Of a stretch of 64,000 bases of DNA, positions 37,342-47,017 are shown one piece after another. The notes beneath the pieces are model-generated. The model saw only the letters and a program-made list of their open reading frames with translations, searched no databases and was not told where the DNA came from. The DNA is from Halomonas caseinilytica. GTDB taxonomy: Bacteria > Pseudomonadota > Gammaproteobacteria > Pseudomonadales > Halomonadaceae. The position numbers and the translations under genes are program-made. Location of the stretch: contig NZ_BDEP01000030.1 in NCBI RefSeq assembly GCF_001662305.1, positions 23,941 to 87,940 on the forward strand, written 5' to 3'. Numbering within the stretch: position 1 is the first letter of the stretch; every line of letters starts with the position of its first letter.

Positions 37342-39033
37342 TCAGTCGAGTCGGCGCATGGGCGTCTGACGAGCCGGGGCGCCATTGGCGACATAATAGG
37401 GGGCCTCGCTCCTCGGCAGCGGTTCGTGTCCCCGGATCTTGTCGGCCATCTTCTCGGCCAGCATGATCGTCGGGGCGTTGAGGTTGCCGGTGGGAATCAC
37501 CGGGAACAGCGACGCATCGACCACCCTCAGGCCCTCGAGCCCGTGGACACGTCCGGCGCCGTCGACCACAGCGTCATCGCCTTCGCCCATGCGGCAACTG
37601 CCACAGGGGTGGTAGGCAGTCTCGGCGTGCTCGCGGACGAAGGCGTCGAGCTCGTCGTCGGACTGCACGTTCGGGCCAGGGGAGATCTCGCGGCCACGAT
37701 AGGCATCGAAGGCTGGTTGCGCGATGATCTCTCGGGTCAGGCGAATGGCGTCACGGAACTCCTGCCAGTCCTTGTCGGTGGACATGTAGTTGAACAGGAT
37801 GCTGGGCGCCGCCGCGGGATCGCGGGACGTCAGGCGTACCCGTCCTTCGCTCTCGGAGCGCATCGAACCGACGTGGGCCTGGAAGCCATGGGCCTGGACC
37901 GCGCTCTTGCCGTTATAGCTGATGGCGATGGGCAGGAAGTGGTACTGCAGGTTGGGCCATTCTTCCTCGTCGCGGGTACGGATGAAGCCGGCCGCCTCGA
38001 ACTGGTTGCTGGCACCCACGCCGCTACCCATGAAGAGCCACTCGGCACCGATCTTTGGCTGGTTCCACCATTTCAGGGCCGGGTACAGCGAGATCGGCTG
38101 AGTGCATTCGTACTGGATGTACATCTCCAGGTGATCCTGCAGGTGGGCACCGACGTTCTCGTTGACCTGGACCGGCTCGATGCCGAATTCATCGAGCACG
38201 TCCTGCGGTCCCACGCCGGAGCGTTGAAGGATCTGCGGCGAGGCGATGGCGCCGGCGCACAGCAGCACTTCGCGGCGTGCACGCACTTCCTGGGGCTGCC
38301 CCTTGCGCGCGTAACGAACTCCCGTGGCGCGCTTGCCCTCGAAGGTGATGACGTCGGTGGTGGCGTGGGTCTCGATGGTCAGGTTCGAGCGCGACTTGGC
38401 CTGGTCGAGATAGCCGCGTGCCGTGGAGGCACGGCGACCGTTCGGCGTGACGAACCGATCCATCGGGCCGAAGCCTTCCTGCTGGTAGCCGTTGACGTCT
38501 TCCGTCGCCGGATAGCCGGCCTGCTGGCCAGCCTCGATGAAGGCGTGATAGAGCGGGTTGTTCCCTTCCTTCGGCGTGGTGACGCTGACCGGGCCATCGC
38601 CGCCGTGATAGTCGTTGGGGCCGATGTCGCGCGTCTCGGCCTTGCGGAAGTAGGGCAGGCAGTCGGCGTAGGTCCAGTCCTCCAGGCCGCCGCGCTTGGC
38701 CCAGTTGTCGTAGTCCAGGGCGTTGCCGCGGATGTAGCACATGCCGTTGATCAGCGAGGAGCCGCCGAGACCCTTGCCGCGACCGCACTCCATGCGTCGA
38801 CCGTTCATGTACGGCTCGGGATCGGTCTCGAAGGCCCAATTGTAACGCTTGCCCTGCAGCGGGTAGGCCAGCGCCGCCGGCATCTGGGTACGGAAGTCGA
38901 AGCGATAGTCGGGGCCGCCGGCCTCGAGCAGCAGGACCTTGACGTCCGGGTCCTCGGTCAGTCGAGTGGCCAGGACATTGCCGGCGGAGCCGGCACCGAT
39001 GATGACGTAGTCGAATTCACGGATCTGGGACAT
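37342..39033 (-). CDS. betA: Choline dehydrogenase
   Basis: BetA (563 residues) is a membrane-associated GMC flavoprotein that oxidises choline to betaine aldehyde. The FAD-binding motif [19 protein letters not shown] is at the N-terminus. [20 protein letters not shown] is the GMC signature 1. The catalytic region near the C-terminus contains [11 protein letters not shown], with the active-site histidine. In the betIBA operon it is last, after betB, separated by 175 bp that contain a dispersed repeat. It supplies the osmoprotectant glycine betaine. Confidence 0.97.
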   Translation of the reverse strand: MSQIREFDYVIIGAGSAGNVLATRLTEDPDVKVLLLEAGGPDYRFDFRTQMPAALAYPLQGKRYNWAFETDPEPYMNGRRMECGRGKGLGGSSLINGMCYIRGNALDYDNWAKRGGLEDWTYADCLPYFRKAETRDIGPNDYHGGDGPVSVTTPKEGNNPLYHAFIEAGQQAGYPATEDVNGYQQEGFGPMDRFVTPNGRRASTARGYLDQAKSRSNLTIETHATTDVITFEGKRATGVRYARKGQPQEVRARREVLLCAGAIASPQILQRSGVGPQDVLDEFGIEPVQVNENVGAHLQDHLEMYIQYECTQPISLYPALKWWNQPKIGAEWLFMGSGVGASNQFEAAGFIRTRDEEEWPNLQYHFLPIAISYNGKSAVQAHGFQAHVGSMRSESEGRVRLTSRDPAAAPSILFNYMSTDKDWQEFRDAIRLTREIIAQPAFDAYRGREISPGPNVQSDDELDAFVREHAETAYHPCGSCRMGEGDDAVVDGAGRVHGLEGLRVVDASLFPVIPTGNLNAPTIMLAEKMADKIRGHEPLPRSEAPYYVANGAPARQTPMRRLD

Positions 39034-39080
39034 GGAGCCTCCCTGGGCAATGACAAAAAGAGCTCGGTGAAAGATGGGCT

Positions 39081-39188
39081 TTACCGGCGAAAAGCCTGCG
39101 CGAGGGTGCTGTCACCCCATTCCTGGGGGGTCATCCGCCATGCATGGCGGATGACCCTCGCGTCGCCTTATCTCCGGCGCTCATCTCG
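39081..39188 (-). repeat. Structured intergenic repeat, copy B
   Basis: This is the second copy of the repeat seen at 15724, in minus orientation, in the betB-betA gap. Flanking boxes are shared (ATGAGCGCCGG, AAGGCG, CGAGGGT, CCCAGGAA, ACAGC, CCCTCGCGCAGGCTT). The inner hairpin (39131-39154) has different arms, TCATCCGCCAT and ATGGCGGATGA, yet is again a perfect palindrome. It lies inside an operon, so it is transcribed and may influence betA mRNA stability. Confidence 0.85.
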
Positions 39189-39208
39189 CGAATAGCGCCA
39201 AGTAGCGA

Positions 39209-40678
39209 TCAGAACACCGACTCGAAGGGCCCCATCTCGACCTGAACCGACTTGGTCTGCGTGTAGTGGGCCAGGGTCTCGAGGCCGTTCTCACGGCCCA
39301 CGCCGGACTGCTTGTAGCCGCCCACCGGCATTTCGGCGGGGGACTCGCCCCAGGTGTTGACCCAGCAGATACCGGCCTCGAGGCGATGAATCACGCGGTG
39401 GGCGCGATTGAGCCCCTCGGTGAAGACACCGGCGGCCAGGCCGTAGGTGGTGTCGTTGGCGCGACGGATCACTTCCTCTTCGTCGTCGAAGGCCAGGATC
39501 GACATCACCGGGCCGAAGATCTCCTCGCGGACGATACGCATGCTGTCGTCGCAGTCGGTGAACACCGTGGGCGCGGCCCAGGCGCCGGTGCTGTAATCAC
39601 CCTGGTCCCAGGCTTCGCCACCGGCCAGCACGCGGGCACCTTCTTGCTTGCCCAGCGCGATGTAGGAGAGCACCTTTTCCTGGTGTTCGAAGCTGACCAG
39701 CGGGCCGAAGTTGACCGACGGATCCAGCGGATCGCCGGGCTTGATGCGTGCTACACGCTCGGCGATCTTCGCTTCGAAGGCCTCCTTGACGCGGCGGTCG
39801 ACGAAGACTCGGGTGCCGTTGGTGCAGATCTGCCCGCTGGAATAGAAGTTGGCCATCATGGCAGCGTCGGCGGCGCGGTCCAGGTCGGCGTCGTCGAAGA
39901 CGATCAACGGCGACTTGCCGCCCAGTTCCATGGTCACGTCCTTGAGGGTGGAGGCGGCTGAGGCCGACATTACCTTTTTGCCGGTGCCGACCTCGCCGGT
40001 GAAGGAGACCTTATCGATACCAGCATGGCCGGTGATCAACTGACCGACCCGAGCATCGCCATGAATGACGTTGAAGACGCCATCGGGCATGCCGGCCTCG
40101 GTGAAGATCTCGGCGAGCACCATGGCGGTCAGCGGGGTGACCTCGCTGGGCTTGAAGACCACGGCGTTGCCGGCTGCCAGTGCCGGGGCGGACTTCCAGC
40201 AGGCGATCTGGATGGGGTAGTTCCAGGCGCCGATGGCACCGATCACACCCAGCGGCTCGCGACGAGTATAGACGAAGGAGGAGTCGCGAAGCGGAATCTG
40301 GCTGCCCTCGATGGCGCCGGCCAGACCGGCGTAGTACTCGAGGACGTCGGCGCCGGTGACGATGTCCACCTCGGCGGTCTCGCTGATCGGCTTGCCGGTG
40401 TTGCGCGTTTCCAGTTCGGCGATCTCGTCATTGCGCTCCCTCAAGAGCGCCACGGCACGATTCAGGATACGGCCGCGCTCCACGCCGGTCATGGCGGCCC
40501 AGGTCCGCTGGCCACGGCGGGCGGCATCGACGGCGGCGTCGACGTCCGCTTCGCTGGCCTGCTGGATATCGGCCAGGCGGCTGCCGTCGAAGGGATTCAC
40601 GACCGGGAAAGTCTCGCCGGAGGTGGCGTCCACACGGCGGCCGTCGATGTAGAGGGTCTGAGTATCGAGCTGTGTCAT
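39209..40678 (-). CDS. betB: Betaine aldehyde dehydrogenase
   Basis: BetB (489 residues) oxidises betaine aldehyde to glycine betaine with NAD(P)+. The active-site glutamate is in [19 protein letters not shown] and the catalytic cysteine in [20 protein letters not shown] near residue 286. The cofactor-binding [12 protein letters not shown] is present, and the C-terminus [11 protein letters not shown] is BetB-like. It is between betI (11-bp gap) and betA in the operon. Length equals the usual 490 residues. Confidence 0.97.
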   Translation of the reverse strand: MTQLDTQTLYIDGRRVDATSGETFPVVNPFDGSRLADIQQASEADVDAAVDAARRGQRTWAAMTGVERGRILNRAVALLRERNDEIAELETRNTGKPISETAEVDIVTGADVLEYYAGLAGAIEGSQIPLRDSSFVYTRREPLGVIGAIGAWNYPIQIACWKSAPALAAGNAVVFKPSEVTPLTAMVLAEIFTEAGMPDGVFNVIHGDARVGQLITGHAGIDKVSFTGEVGTGKKVMSASAASTLKDVTMELGGKSPLIVFDDADLDRAADAAMMANFYSSGQICTNGTRVFVDRRVKEAFEAKIAERVARIKPGDPLDPSVNFGPLVSFEHQEKVLSYIALGKQEGARVLAGGEAWDQGDYSTGAWAAPTVFTDCDDSMRIVREEIFGPVMSILAFDDEEEVIRRANDTTYGLAAGVFTEGLNRAHRVIHRLEAGICWVNTWGESPAEMPVGGYKQSGVGRENGLETLAHYTQTKSVQVEMGPFESVF

Positions 40679-40689
40679 GTTGGCTCCCG

Positions 40690-41322
40690 TCAGGACTCGG
40701 GTTGAGGTTCGTGTGAAGGTCGAGAAGACCGTGCGTCGTGGGACTGCAGCAATTGATCGAGATACTCTCGGGCCAGGCGTCGCGCACGGTCGGTATCCAG
40801 GCCCTCGGGCGTCAGGGCGCCGCGCAGCCAGAGACCATCGATCATCGCGGCCAGGGCACGGGCGGCATCACGAGCCTGCTCGCGTGGCATCAGGAAACGA
40901 AACTGGTGACAGAGATTGGCATACAGGCGGCGGTCATTGACGTTCTGCAGGCGCTGCAGTTGTGGTTGGTGCATGCTGCTGGCCCAAAACGCCAGCCAGG
41001 TCTTGGCCACGGGGCCGGTGACCTGGCTGCGGTCGAAGTTGCCATCGATGATCGCTTCGAGGTGCGCTCTGGGCGAGGTCGTCGACAAGGCGTTGCGTCG
41101 CGCCGAGACGGCTTCCCCCAGGTCGTTGAGGATCTGGCGCATCGTCGCCTCCATCAGGCCATCCTTGCCGCCAAAATAGTGACTGATGATGCCGGCGGAA
41201 ACACCGGCATGCCGCGCGATGCGCATCACCGTGGCATCGGCCAGGCCAACCTCGTCGATAGCGGCCATGGTGGCCTTGATCAGCTGTTGGCGACGGATAG
41301 GTTCCATTCCGACCTTGGGCAC
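40690..41322 (-). CDS. betI: TetR-family repressor of choline metabolism
   Basis: BetI (210 residues) represses the bet genes until choline is present. The helix-turn-helix is [33 protein letters not shown]. The middle has the BetI-specific [20 protein letters not shown] at 41322 is chosen as the start: it gives [15 protein letters not shown], aligned with E. coli BetI (MPKLGMQSIRR), and AGGAG lies eight bases upstream. ATG starts at 41340 and 41355 give unmatched extensions, and the first of these overlaps the ribosome site. Confidence 0.94.
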   Translation of the reverse strand: MPKVGMEPIRRQQLIKATMAAIDEVGLADATVMRIARHAGVSAGIISHYFGGKDGLMEATMRQILNDLGEAVSARRNALSTTSPRAHLEAIIDGNFDRSQVTGPVAKTWLAFWASSMHQPQLQRLQNVNDRRLYANLCHQFRFLMPREQARDAARALAAMIDGLWLRGALTPEGLDTDRARRLAREYLDQLLQSHDARSSRPSHEPQPES

Positions 41323-41402
41323 CTTGCTGACTCCTCTCATGTGTCCATCTTGCAACCATGCGGTCTAGCATGATTAAGATAAAGCCAGTCTGCCATTTTT
41401 TT

Positions 41403-41416
41403 ATTGAATGTTCAAT
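41403..41416. promoter_or_regulatory. BetI-like operator palindrome
   Basis: ATTGAATGTTCAAT is an inverted repeat (ATTGAA/TTCAAT) in the intergenic region between betI and choX, within an AT-rich segment (41385-41425) suited for divergent promoters. It resembles known BetI operators with TTGAA/TTCAA half-sites. Control of both betIBA and choX from one site is inferred. Confidence 0.6.
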
Positions 41417-41520
41417 TAATAAAAATGGCGACGGGCAGTCTCACGCCCCAGTGGGCGTGGTGCCCATTGTCGGAAGATTCACGCCGACTATCCACCTTCC
41501 AATTCAAGGGAGAGCGATCA

Positions 41521-42465
41521 ATGAACAAGATGACCATGGGATTGGCAACCGCCGCGCTCGCGGTTTCCGCCTCGCCGGTGATGGCCGCCGACGACAGTTG
41601 CCAGCCGGTGCGTTTCGCCGAAGTGGGCTGGACGGACATCACCGCCACCACAGCGCTGACCACCGAAGTGCTCGAGGCCATGGGCTATGAGACCCGCATC
41701 GACACTGTCTCGGTGCCCATCGCCTATTCGGGCATGAAAAACGGCGATTTCGATGTCTTCCTCGGCAACTGGATGCCGTCCATGGCCTCGATCAGCGATC
41801 CGTACGTGGAGCGCGGCGAAGTGGAACGCCTGGGGGCCAATCTGGAGGGAGCCAAGTACACGCTGGCGGTGCCGCAGTATGTTCATGACGCCGGCGTGAC
41901 CTCGGTGGCCGACCTGGACGAGCATGCCGAGCGTTTCTCTCATCAGCTGCATGGCATCGAAGCCGGGAACGACGGCAACGAGATGATCCAGCAGATGATC
42001 GACGACGATGCCTTCGGCCTGGGTGACTGGCAACTGGTCGATTCCAGCGAGGCCGGCATGCTGGCCGAGTTGAAGGCGCGGGTTCCCGACGAGAAATGGA
42101 TGGTCTTTCTGGGGTGGGAGCCGCACCCGATGAACACCAATTTCGACATGGCCTACCTCGAGGGCGCCGATGACTATTTCGGCCCGAACCTGGGCGGCGC
42201 CACGGTGTATACCAACACCCGGGCCGGCTATGCCGAGGAATGCCCCAATGTCGGCAATCTGCTGGACAACCTGAGCTTCACCCTGGAGATGGAGAACCAG
42301 CTGATGGGGGCCATCATGGAGGAGGGTGCCGATCCTCGTCAGGCAGCGGCGGAGTATCTCAGGGCTCATCCTCAGGTGCTTGATGGCTGGCTCGAGGGCG
42401 TGACGACCCAGGCCGGCGAACCGGCGCTGCCGGCGGTGAAAGCGGCGCTGTCCATCGAGGAGTAA
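41521..42465 (+). CDS. choX: Choline/betaine ABC transporter substrate-binding protein
   Basis: This 314-residue protein has a signal peptide MNKMTMGLATAALAVSASPVMA. It continues as a type-II (OpuAC/ProX-like) binding protein, with CQPVRFAEVGWTDITATTAL and later FLGWEPHPMNTNFDMAYLEG. Aromatic residues in these stretches are those that form the quaternary-amine box in ChoX. AAGGGAGAG lies upstream of the start. No permease or ATPase gene follows, because tRNA genes come next. The partner transporter must be elsewhere or lost. Divergence from betI supports choline as ligand. Confidence 0.88.
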   Translation: MNKMTMGLATAALAVSASPVMAADDSCQPVRFAEVGWTDITATTALTTEVLEAMGYETRIDTVSVPIAYSGMKNGDFDVFLGNWMPSMASISDPYVERGEVERLGANLEGAKYTLAVPQYVHDAGVTSVADLDEHAERFSHQLHGIEAGNDGNEMIQQMIDDDAFGLGDWQLVDSSEAGMLAELKARVPDEKWMVFLGWEPHPMNTNFDMAYLEGADDYFGPNLGGATVYTNTRAGYAEECPNVGNLLDNLSFTLEMENQLMGAIMEEGADPRQAAAEYLRAHPQVLDGWLEGVTTQAGEPALPAVKAALSIEE

Positions 42466-42574
42466 GCCGCGCTCGAATAGTCCCTGTTCGGGGGGGGAGT
42501 CGGACTTGCCTTGGCGCAAGCCGCCGTGCATAATCCTCCCCCGTCGTCGAGGCATGTGCCCGCGGCGTGAAAAT

Positions 42575-42651
42575 GGCTACGTAGCTCAGTTGGTTAGAGC
42601 ACATCACTCATAATGATGGGGTCCCCTGTTCGAGTCAGGGCGTAGCCACCA
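42575..42651 (+). tRNA. tRNA-Met (CAT), elongator type
   Basis: A 77-nt cloverleaf with acceptor arms GGCTACG/CGTAGCC, anticodon CAT in ACTCATAA, GTTCGAGTC in the T loop and encoded CCA. The sequence is close to elongator tRNA-Met of gammaproteobacteria, and a Watson-Crick G1-C72 pair excludes initiator type. Confidence 0.96.
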
Positions 42652-42662
42652 GGGATATCGAG

Positions 42663-42697
42663 AAGACGCCCGTTCGGTCATGCCGAGCGGGCGTCTT
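42663..42697 (+). terminator. Strong hairpin after tRNA-Met
   Basis: AAGACGCCCG and CGGGCGTCTT form a 10-bp stem, extended by TTCGG/CCGAG inside. It lies 11 bp after the tRNA-Met CCA end and probably terminates or helps process that transcript. Confidence 0.75.
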
Positions 42698-42785
42698 GCA
42701 TTGGGGCCACGCTGGGGCGGATATCGTCGGAGCGACTTGACGTTGCCGAGCCGATCCGTATACTACGCCCCGTGTTCGAGGTCGT

Positions 42786-42861
42786 TCCCCGATAGCTCAG
42801 TTGGTAGAGCAAATGACTGTTAATCATTGGGTCGCAGGTTCGAGTCCTGCTCGGGGAGCCA
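42786..42861 (+). tRNA. tRNA-Asn (GTT), copy 1
   Basis: A 76-nt cloverleaf with acceptor arms TCCCCGA/TCGGGGA, anticodon GTT in CTGTTAA, discriminator G and encoded CCA. It is nearly identical to the copy at 42921 and differs in the anticodon stem, where this copy has an A-T pair (AAATGACTG with AATCATTG). Confidence 0.97.
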
Positions 42862-42920
42862 ACACCTTGTTTTATCAAGGGCGAACACCGTGTAGAATGT
42901 GAGCACAATTTGAAGGTCAT

Positions 42921-42996
<76 letters not shown>

Positions 42997-43196
42997 CCTT
43001 TCCTACCTCTTGTCCCTCTTCGGGCATGTGCAGCATCATTCCACGTTCCGATGGTTCAGTACCGCTCTCAGCAGCGACAGTCCTATGGACCAGATGCAAT
43101 ACCAATGCAACCTCCATATATGACGTGGTTCATTTCAGACGACGCACGCCCTGCTGTCAAGGGCTGCCATGATACCGCATCTGCCCCTCCGGCGCG

Positions 43197-44180
43197 TTAC
43201 TCCCCCCGTTGCTCGAGGTATTGCCGCAACGTTTCGACATCGTGATGTACATAGGTCAGCGTCGAGCGGATATTGCTGTGGCCACAGACTGCCTGGGTCA
43301 GGTGCAGGTTTCGCCCAGGGCTGCGCATCAACGACGTTGCCAGCGTATGCCGGAAGCGGTGGGGCGTGATGCGACTTCCACTGTAGTGGGACAGTCGCTT
43401 GAAGAATCTCTCCACTTGATCCGTGTTCATCTCGTGGCGTCGGTGGCGCTCGGAGAAGCGGTTGACATTGAACAGCTGGTCCCCATTCCGGACCCCTATG
43501 GCGCTGGCTGCCTTCACCAGGGTGTACAAGTGTGGGTAAAGTGGCTCAATGATCGGCAGAATATTTTCCCGACCGTTTTTCGCCCCGTCAGCCGATGCGA
43601 TGAACCGCCGGTTGTGCAAGTCAATATCGCCTCTTTTAATGTGGAGTAGCTGGTTCAGCCGTATCCCCGTGTAGTAAAAGGTTTCGACCACGATCCGCCA
43701 GAACCATGCGGGATGGAGGTGGCTGGGGCGGTGTTGTTCGACTTCGATGCGTCGGCACTCATCAAGGGCTGCATGTGCGCGAGGCAGATCCCCATCTTTC
43801 AGGACCTTCGGACGCTGATGCGTTTCCCGAACGGCAACGCCTTGAAAGGGGTTTTCGTCAAGCGGGATGAAGGCGCGCTCCATACCGAAATTGTACAGCG
43901 CTCGCAAATGTCGGACATAGTTGTTCCAACTGGTCGTTGATAGACCATCCGGGCTGTGGGGTGAACATAGTATGGCGGATCGCCAGCGGAGCACGATCCT
44001 CCTTGATACATCGCCGGGATGGGCTGCATCACCCAGGAAATGCCGAAAGCGTCGAACAGGCACTTCGTATGAGCGTCGTGTATAGGGGCTCAGCCACTTC
44101 TCGAAGAAATATTCCGTCAATAGGTCAGGGAAGGTGATGTTGTCGAGGTCTGGCAGCGACGTGGTATCGAGCTTAGGCAT
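43197..44180 (-). CDS. Tyrosine recombinase/phage-type integrase
   Basis: This 327-residue integrase (start MPKLDTTSLPDL) has an N-terminal core-binding domain and a C-terminal catalytic domain. The catalytic set is visible: arginine in YYTGIRLNQLLHIKRGDID, lysine in GAKNGRENILPI, HRFRH in ITPHRFRHTLATSLM, the later histidine in CGHSNIRSTLTYVH and the tyrosine in that same segment. The start overlaps the relaxase stop by 8 bp. Its 3' end faces tRNA-Asn. It presumably mediated integration of an ICE-like element at that tRNA. Confidence 0.93.
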   Translation of the reverse strand: MPKLDTTSLPDLDNITFPDLLTEYFFEKWLSPYTRRSYEVPVRRFRHFLGDAAHPGDVSRRIVLRWRSAILCSPHSPDGLSTTSWNNYVRHLRALYNFGMERAFIPLDENPFQGVAVRETHQRPKVLKDGDLPRAHAALDECRRIEVEQHRPSHLHPAWFWRIVVETFYYTGIRLNQLLHIKRGDIDLHNRRFIASADGAKNGRENILPIIEPLYPHLYTLVKAASAIGVRNGDQLFNVNRFSERHRRHEMNTDQVERFFKRLSHYSGSRITPHRFRHTLATSLMRSPGRNLHLTQAVCGHSNIRSTLTYVHHDVETLRQYLEQRGE

Positions 44181-46017
44181 CGGGAAGATCCTTTTCGTGA
44201 TGTGCGATGAGTGACAAAAAGGGGTTGTTGCGCTGTTCAATCGGAAGAACATCAGCGCGTTTCAGGATGTAGCCCTTGACGAGGCGTCCCTTCTTGTTCT
44301 GCCCATCGACGCGAGCGCTATGGATGTTGGTGCCGTCGTCCCTAACTTTGTGCAGGCCGAGCTTTTGGAATTGTTGTTGAACCTCCGTCCAACTAGCGCC
44401 GTCATGCGCGTGGCAGAAGCGACGGAAAATGCCGGGACTGACGATCAACCAGGTGTCATCGACACCGTGGACTTGCGCCTTGGGGGCATTCACTAGCAGG
44501 CGGTGGCTCTTCGCCCCATCCTGTAACCATTGCAGAAACGTTTCACCCAGTGTCTTGCCTTTCGTTATCGGTGCGGACTGTGACGTGGTGTCGACCTCAG
44601 CCGTGGCGGCTACCGGAGACGGTCTTTCTGCCTGGGCATTGTCCGCCGGCGTCGTAGCGTTGGCAGTCTCGCCACCGGTGACCAGGTCGATCAGGGAGTC
44701 CGTGTCCAGCCCGGGCACTTCCGTCGCGGATGTGCTCGTGTCCTGCTCGGAAGCGTCAGTCGCGGGCGTTGCCGACGACTCGGCCGATGAAGGCGGAGAG
44801 GGCGATGTCGTGCCGGCAGCGGTTGGAGCTGTCTCGACCGGCGCTTGAGTCGCATCCGCCTCGGCCTGGTCTTTCTTGCCCTTCTTCGAGGCTTTCTCTC
44901 GGACCGTCAGGGTGCCCGACCAGGACTCGGGCCGTTGCTCTGCCGATGGCCAGATCAGGGCCGGAGGGACACGCAGGCACGACAGGTCGACGGACCAGTC
45001 TTCCTTCACGATGGTTACCGGCCAAACTGATTGGCCCTGGGGATTGGCTTCGATCAGCCCATGCGCCTGCATCTCGTCATAGAGCCGAGTGTCATCGCCC
45101 GGGATGCCACCTACCCCATTTTCCAGCAGATAGCCCTTCAACTCTCGCGGCACGCGAGGTGAGACCAGCCACAGGGCGTCGTCGGTCAGGTAAAGCGGGG
45201 CGCCAGGCTGATTGATGCCCAGCTTCTCCTTGACGAGATACCGCAGGCCATCGGCCAACTTGCGCTGCAGCGATTGGGTCGGGGCCTCGAAGGCCTTGTT
45301 CGGATCCCCGCCCAGCGCTTTCGAGACACTGGTGCGATCGGCCTGGCCGACTATTTCACTGATGATGCCGCCACGTTCTGGCACGCCACTGACGGCGTAC
45401 ATCATCGTCCCGAACAAACGGGGCTCGCTGTAGAGCCAGTCCAAAGTCTTCGGTGACAGGATCTGCTGGGCCAGCAGAAGGTTGGTGGTCTCATGCAGGT
45501 GGTAGTCACGATCCTCTCGGTAGCGGACCCGATAGGATTCAGGGATGGGACCATGCCAGAGGTGCCACCGCCGGCCACTGATCAGGTGGATCTCGATGTC
45601 GACGATAATCTTGGCGACATCGTGCAGCAGGGCGGCATAGAGGATGGCCACCGTCCACAGTTCGCCGACGGCGGTCTGTTCTTCCGGTGACGCACCGGGC
45701 GGCAGCAAGTGCTGTCGGCGTAGTCGCATGGCGTAGCACACCACCTCCAGGCCATGATCCAGCATCCCGCCACGATAGGCATGGTGGTGGGACTCGGAGG
45801 CCGGCAATTCCTGGACCAACTCGGCATACCGTTCGATTGGTGCCTGGACGTAGTCGACAAAGACCTGGCGGGACATGGAGCACATGTCCCAGAGCGCCCC
45901 GATCAGTTGTTGTCGGTAGGGGGACTGCAGCAGTTGCCCACCCGGTTGAGGGCTGAGCCAGTCCGCCTCCTCGCTGCGCTGCCGTGTTTTCCTGGCTGTC
46001 CGAAACAAGCCGAGCAT
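44173..46017 (-). CDS. MobH-family conjugative relaxase (TraI_2 type)
   Basis: The 614-residue protein resembles MobH relaxases of integrative conjugative elements. The N-terminal TraI_2 domain (about residues 25-330) carries HD-like metal motifs: HHHAYRGGMLDHGLEV near residue 77 and AALLHDVAKIIVDIEIHL near 128. A low-complexity Ala/Thr/Ser/Glu linker spans about residues 375-475. A C-terminal TraI_2_C-like domain starts near GKTLGETFLQWLQDG and ends RNNPFLSLIAHHE. It nicks oriT for DNA transfer in intact elements. No other transfer genes are present, so the element is incomplete here. Confidence 0.88.
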   Translation of the reverse strand: MLGLFRTARKTRQRSEEADWLSPQPGGQLLQSPYRQQLIGALWDMCSMSRQVFVDYVQAPIERYAELVQELPASESHHHAYRGGMLDHGLEVVCYAMRLRRQHLLPPGASPEEQTAVGELWTVAILYAALLHDVAKIIVDIEIHLISGRRWHLWHGPIPESYRVRYREDRDYHLHETTNLLLAQQILSPKTLDWLYSEPRLFGTMMYAVSGVPERGGIISEIVGQADRTSVSKALGGDPNKAFEAPTQSLQRKLADGLRYLVKEKLGINQPGAPLYLTDDALWLVSPRVPRELKGYLLENGVGGIPGDDTRLYDEMQAHGLIEANPQGQSVWPVTIVKEDWSVDLSCLRVPPALIWPSAEQRPESWSGTLTVREKASKKGKKDQAEADATQAPVETAPTAAGTTSPSPPSSAESSATPATDASEQDTSTSATEVPGLDTDSLIDLVTGGETANATTPADNAQAERPSPVAATAEVDTTSQSAPITKGKTLGETFLQWLQDGAKSHRLLVNAPKAQVHGVDDTWLIVSPGIFRRFCHAHDGASWTEVQQQFQKLGLHKVRDDGTNIHSARVDGQNKKGRLVKGYILKRADVLPIEQRNNPFLSLIAHHEKDLPDA

Positions 46018-46108
46018 TCTCAGTACCTTGATAGGGATGACTCGCGGTATCTGAGCGGATATCGGATGTGTGGTACAGGGAGAATGTTAAGTCCAGCGCG
46101 GGGGTTTT

Positions 46109-46615
46109 CTATATCGATAGGGCGGGAGCGAGACCTTTCCCCAAGAACTGCTGCCCCGGGGCATTCCATAGAGCCTGGCGGGTGTCGAGAAGGTCCAGTC
46201 CCGTCTTCACCAACTCGGGATTGGTGATCAGGACATCGATACCTTTCTCTACCTGTCCGCAATCCAGTCCTCGCGACGGCTGGTGTCGACGCTCGAGCGC
46301 AGCACGGCCACTTTCAATCCTGCCTGCTCAAGGATGCGCTTCAGTCGGCTCGTCGTGTCACGCTTGCCGGTATAGGTGGAGTAGACCAGGATCTTGCGGC
46401 CCTTAGCCTTCTCCGACCGAGACATCGCGACCAGCTCGTCCTCCTTGGGCATCGTCGACTCGTCATCAAAGATCGACTTGGTGAAGTTGATCAACTCCCG
46501 TGTGCGGGGATGTTTGACCGTCTCAGGCCGAGAACAGCAATCAAGCCACGCCAGAAGCACATTGAGCACCACGCCCAGCAAGGTGGTTGAGGCGAGCAGT
46601 AGAAAAGAGCGTAGC
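46109..46615 (-). pseudogene. Frameshifted C-terminal fragment of an ICE helicase
   Basis: The minus strand encodes a helicase C-terminal-like segment that is broken. From about 46615 it reads LLLASTTLLGVVLNVLLAW and KGRKILVYSTYTGKRD, then RLKRILEQAGLKVAVLRSS up to RREDWIAD. A shift of one frame then continues QVEKGIDVLITNPELVKTGL to a stop at 46109-46111. The N-terminal part with Walker motifs is absent, and a TAG lies just before the fragment. It is a remnant of the DEAD-type helicase often found near the relaxase in such elements, marking decay and a deletion boundary. Confidence 0.75.
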
Positions 46616-47017
46616 TAGTGTGCAAGGAGGGCGAGGGTGCTATCGGTAGGGTGCAAGGGGCTATCAGATTTGATAGACTGCGCGCCGGACGATGCAGAGA
46701 TATTCAGACGAAAGTCTGAAAACTGTTGCCAATCATCAAGCTACAAGGGAACAGTACGATATGACGATCAAGCCAACTGGGCTGATGACTCCACCCTAGC
46801 GTTCTCCTCCCCCCTATCTTTAGGGAATAACCCTATTTTCGAAGGGTTACCTCCCTGCTTAGCCTTGTCGCTATAAAGCCGCCTCCTGTGCGTACAGATA
46901 CGCCAGGTATTGTTCGACTTTTCCTCATTTTTGGGTGAAGGAAAGGCCAGCTTACGTGCGTGCGTATTATCAAGCGAAGAAGGCATCAATTCCGCTCCCA
47001 CCTGGCTAGGCAGCTGC
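46616..47017. other. Gene-free 400-bp stretch before sulP with hairpins
   Basis: No convincing gene is seen. The stretch is richer in A+T than its surroundings. It contains a short palindrome TATCAGATTTGATA (about 46658-46671) and two adjacent hairpins, CCCTA-TCTT-TAGGG and AACCCT/AGGGTT, at roughly 46812-46846. It probably holds the sulP promoter and an untranslated leader. The left edge is the end of the helicase remnant. Confidence 0.5.

Noticed and set aside
35165..39195. Long plus-strand frames (734 and 644 codons) opposite fadE and betA
   Set aside because: They are antisense shadows of well-recognised FadE and BetA, with no domains of their own.
46020..46262. 80-codon minus-strand frame in the helicase remnant
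   Set aside because: The helicase-like reading is in a different frame in this interval. This frame has no similarity to anything recognised.
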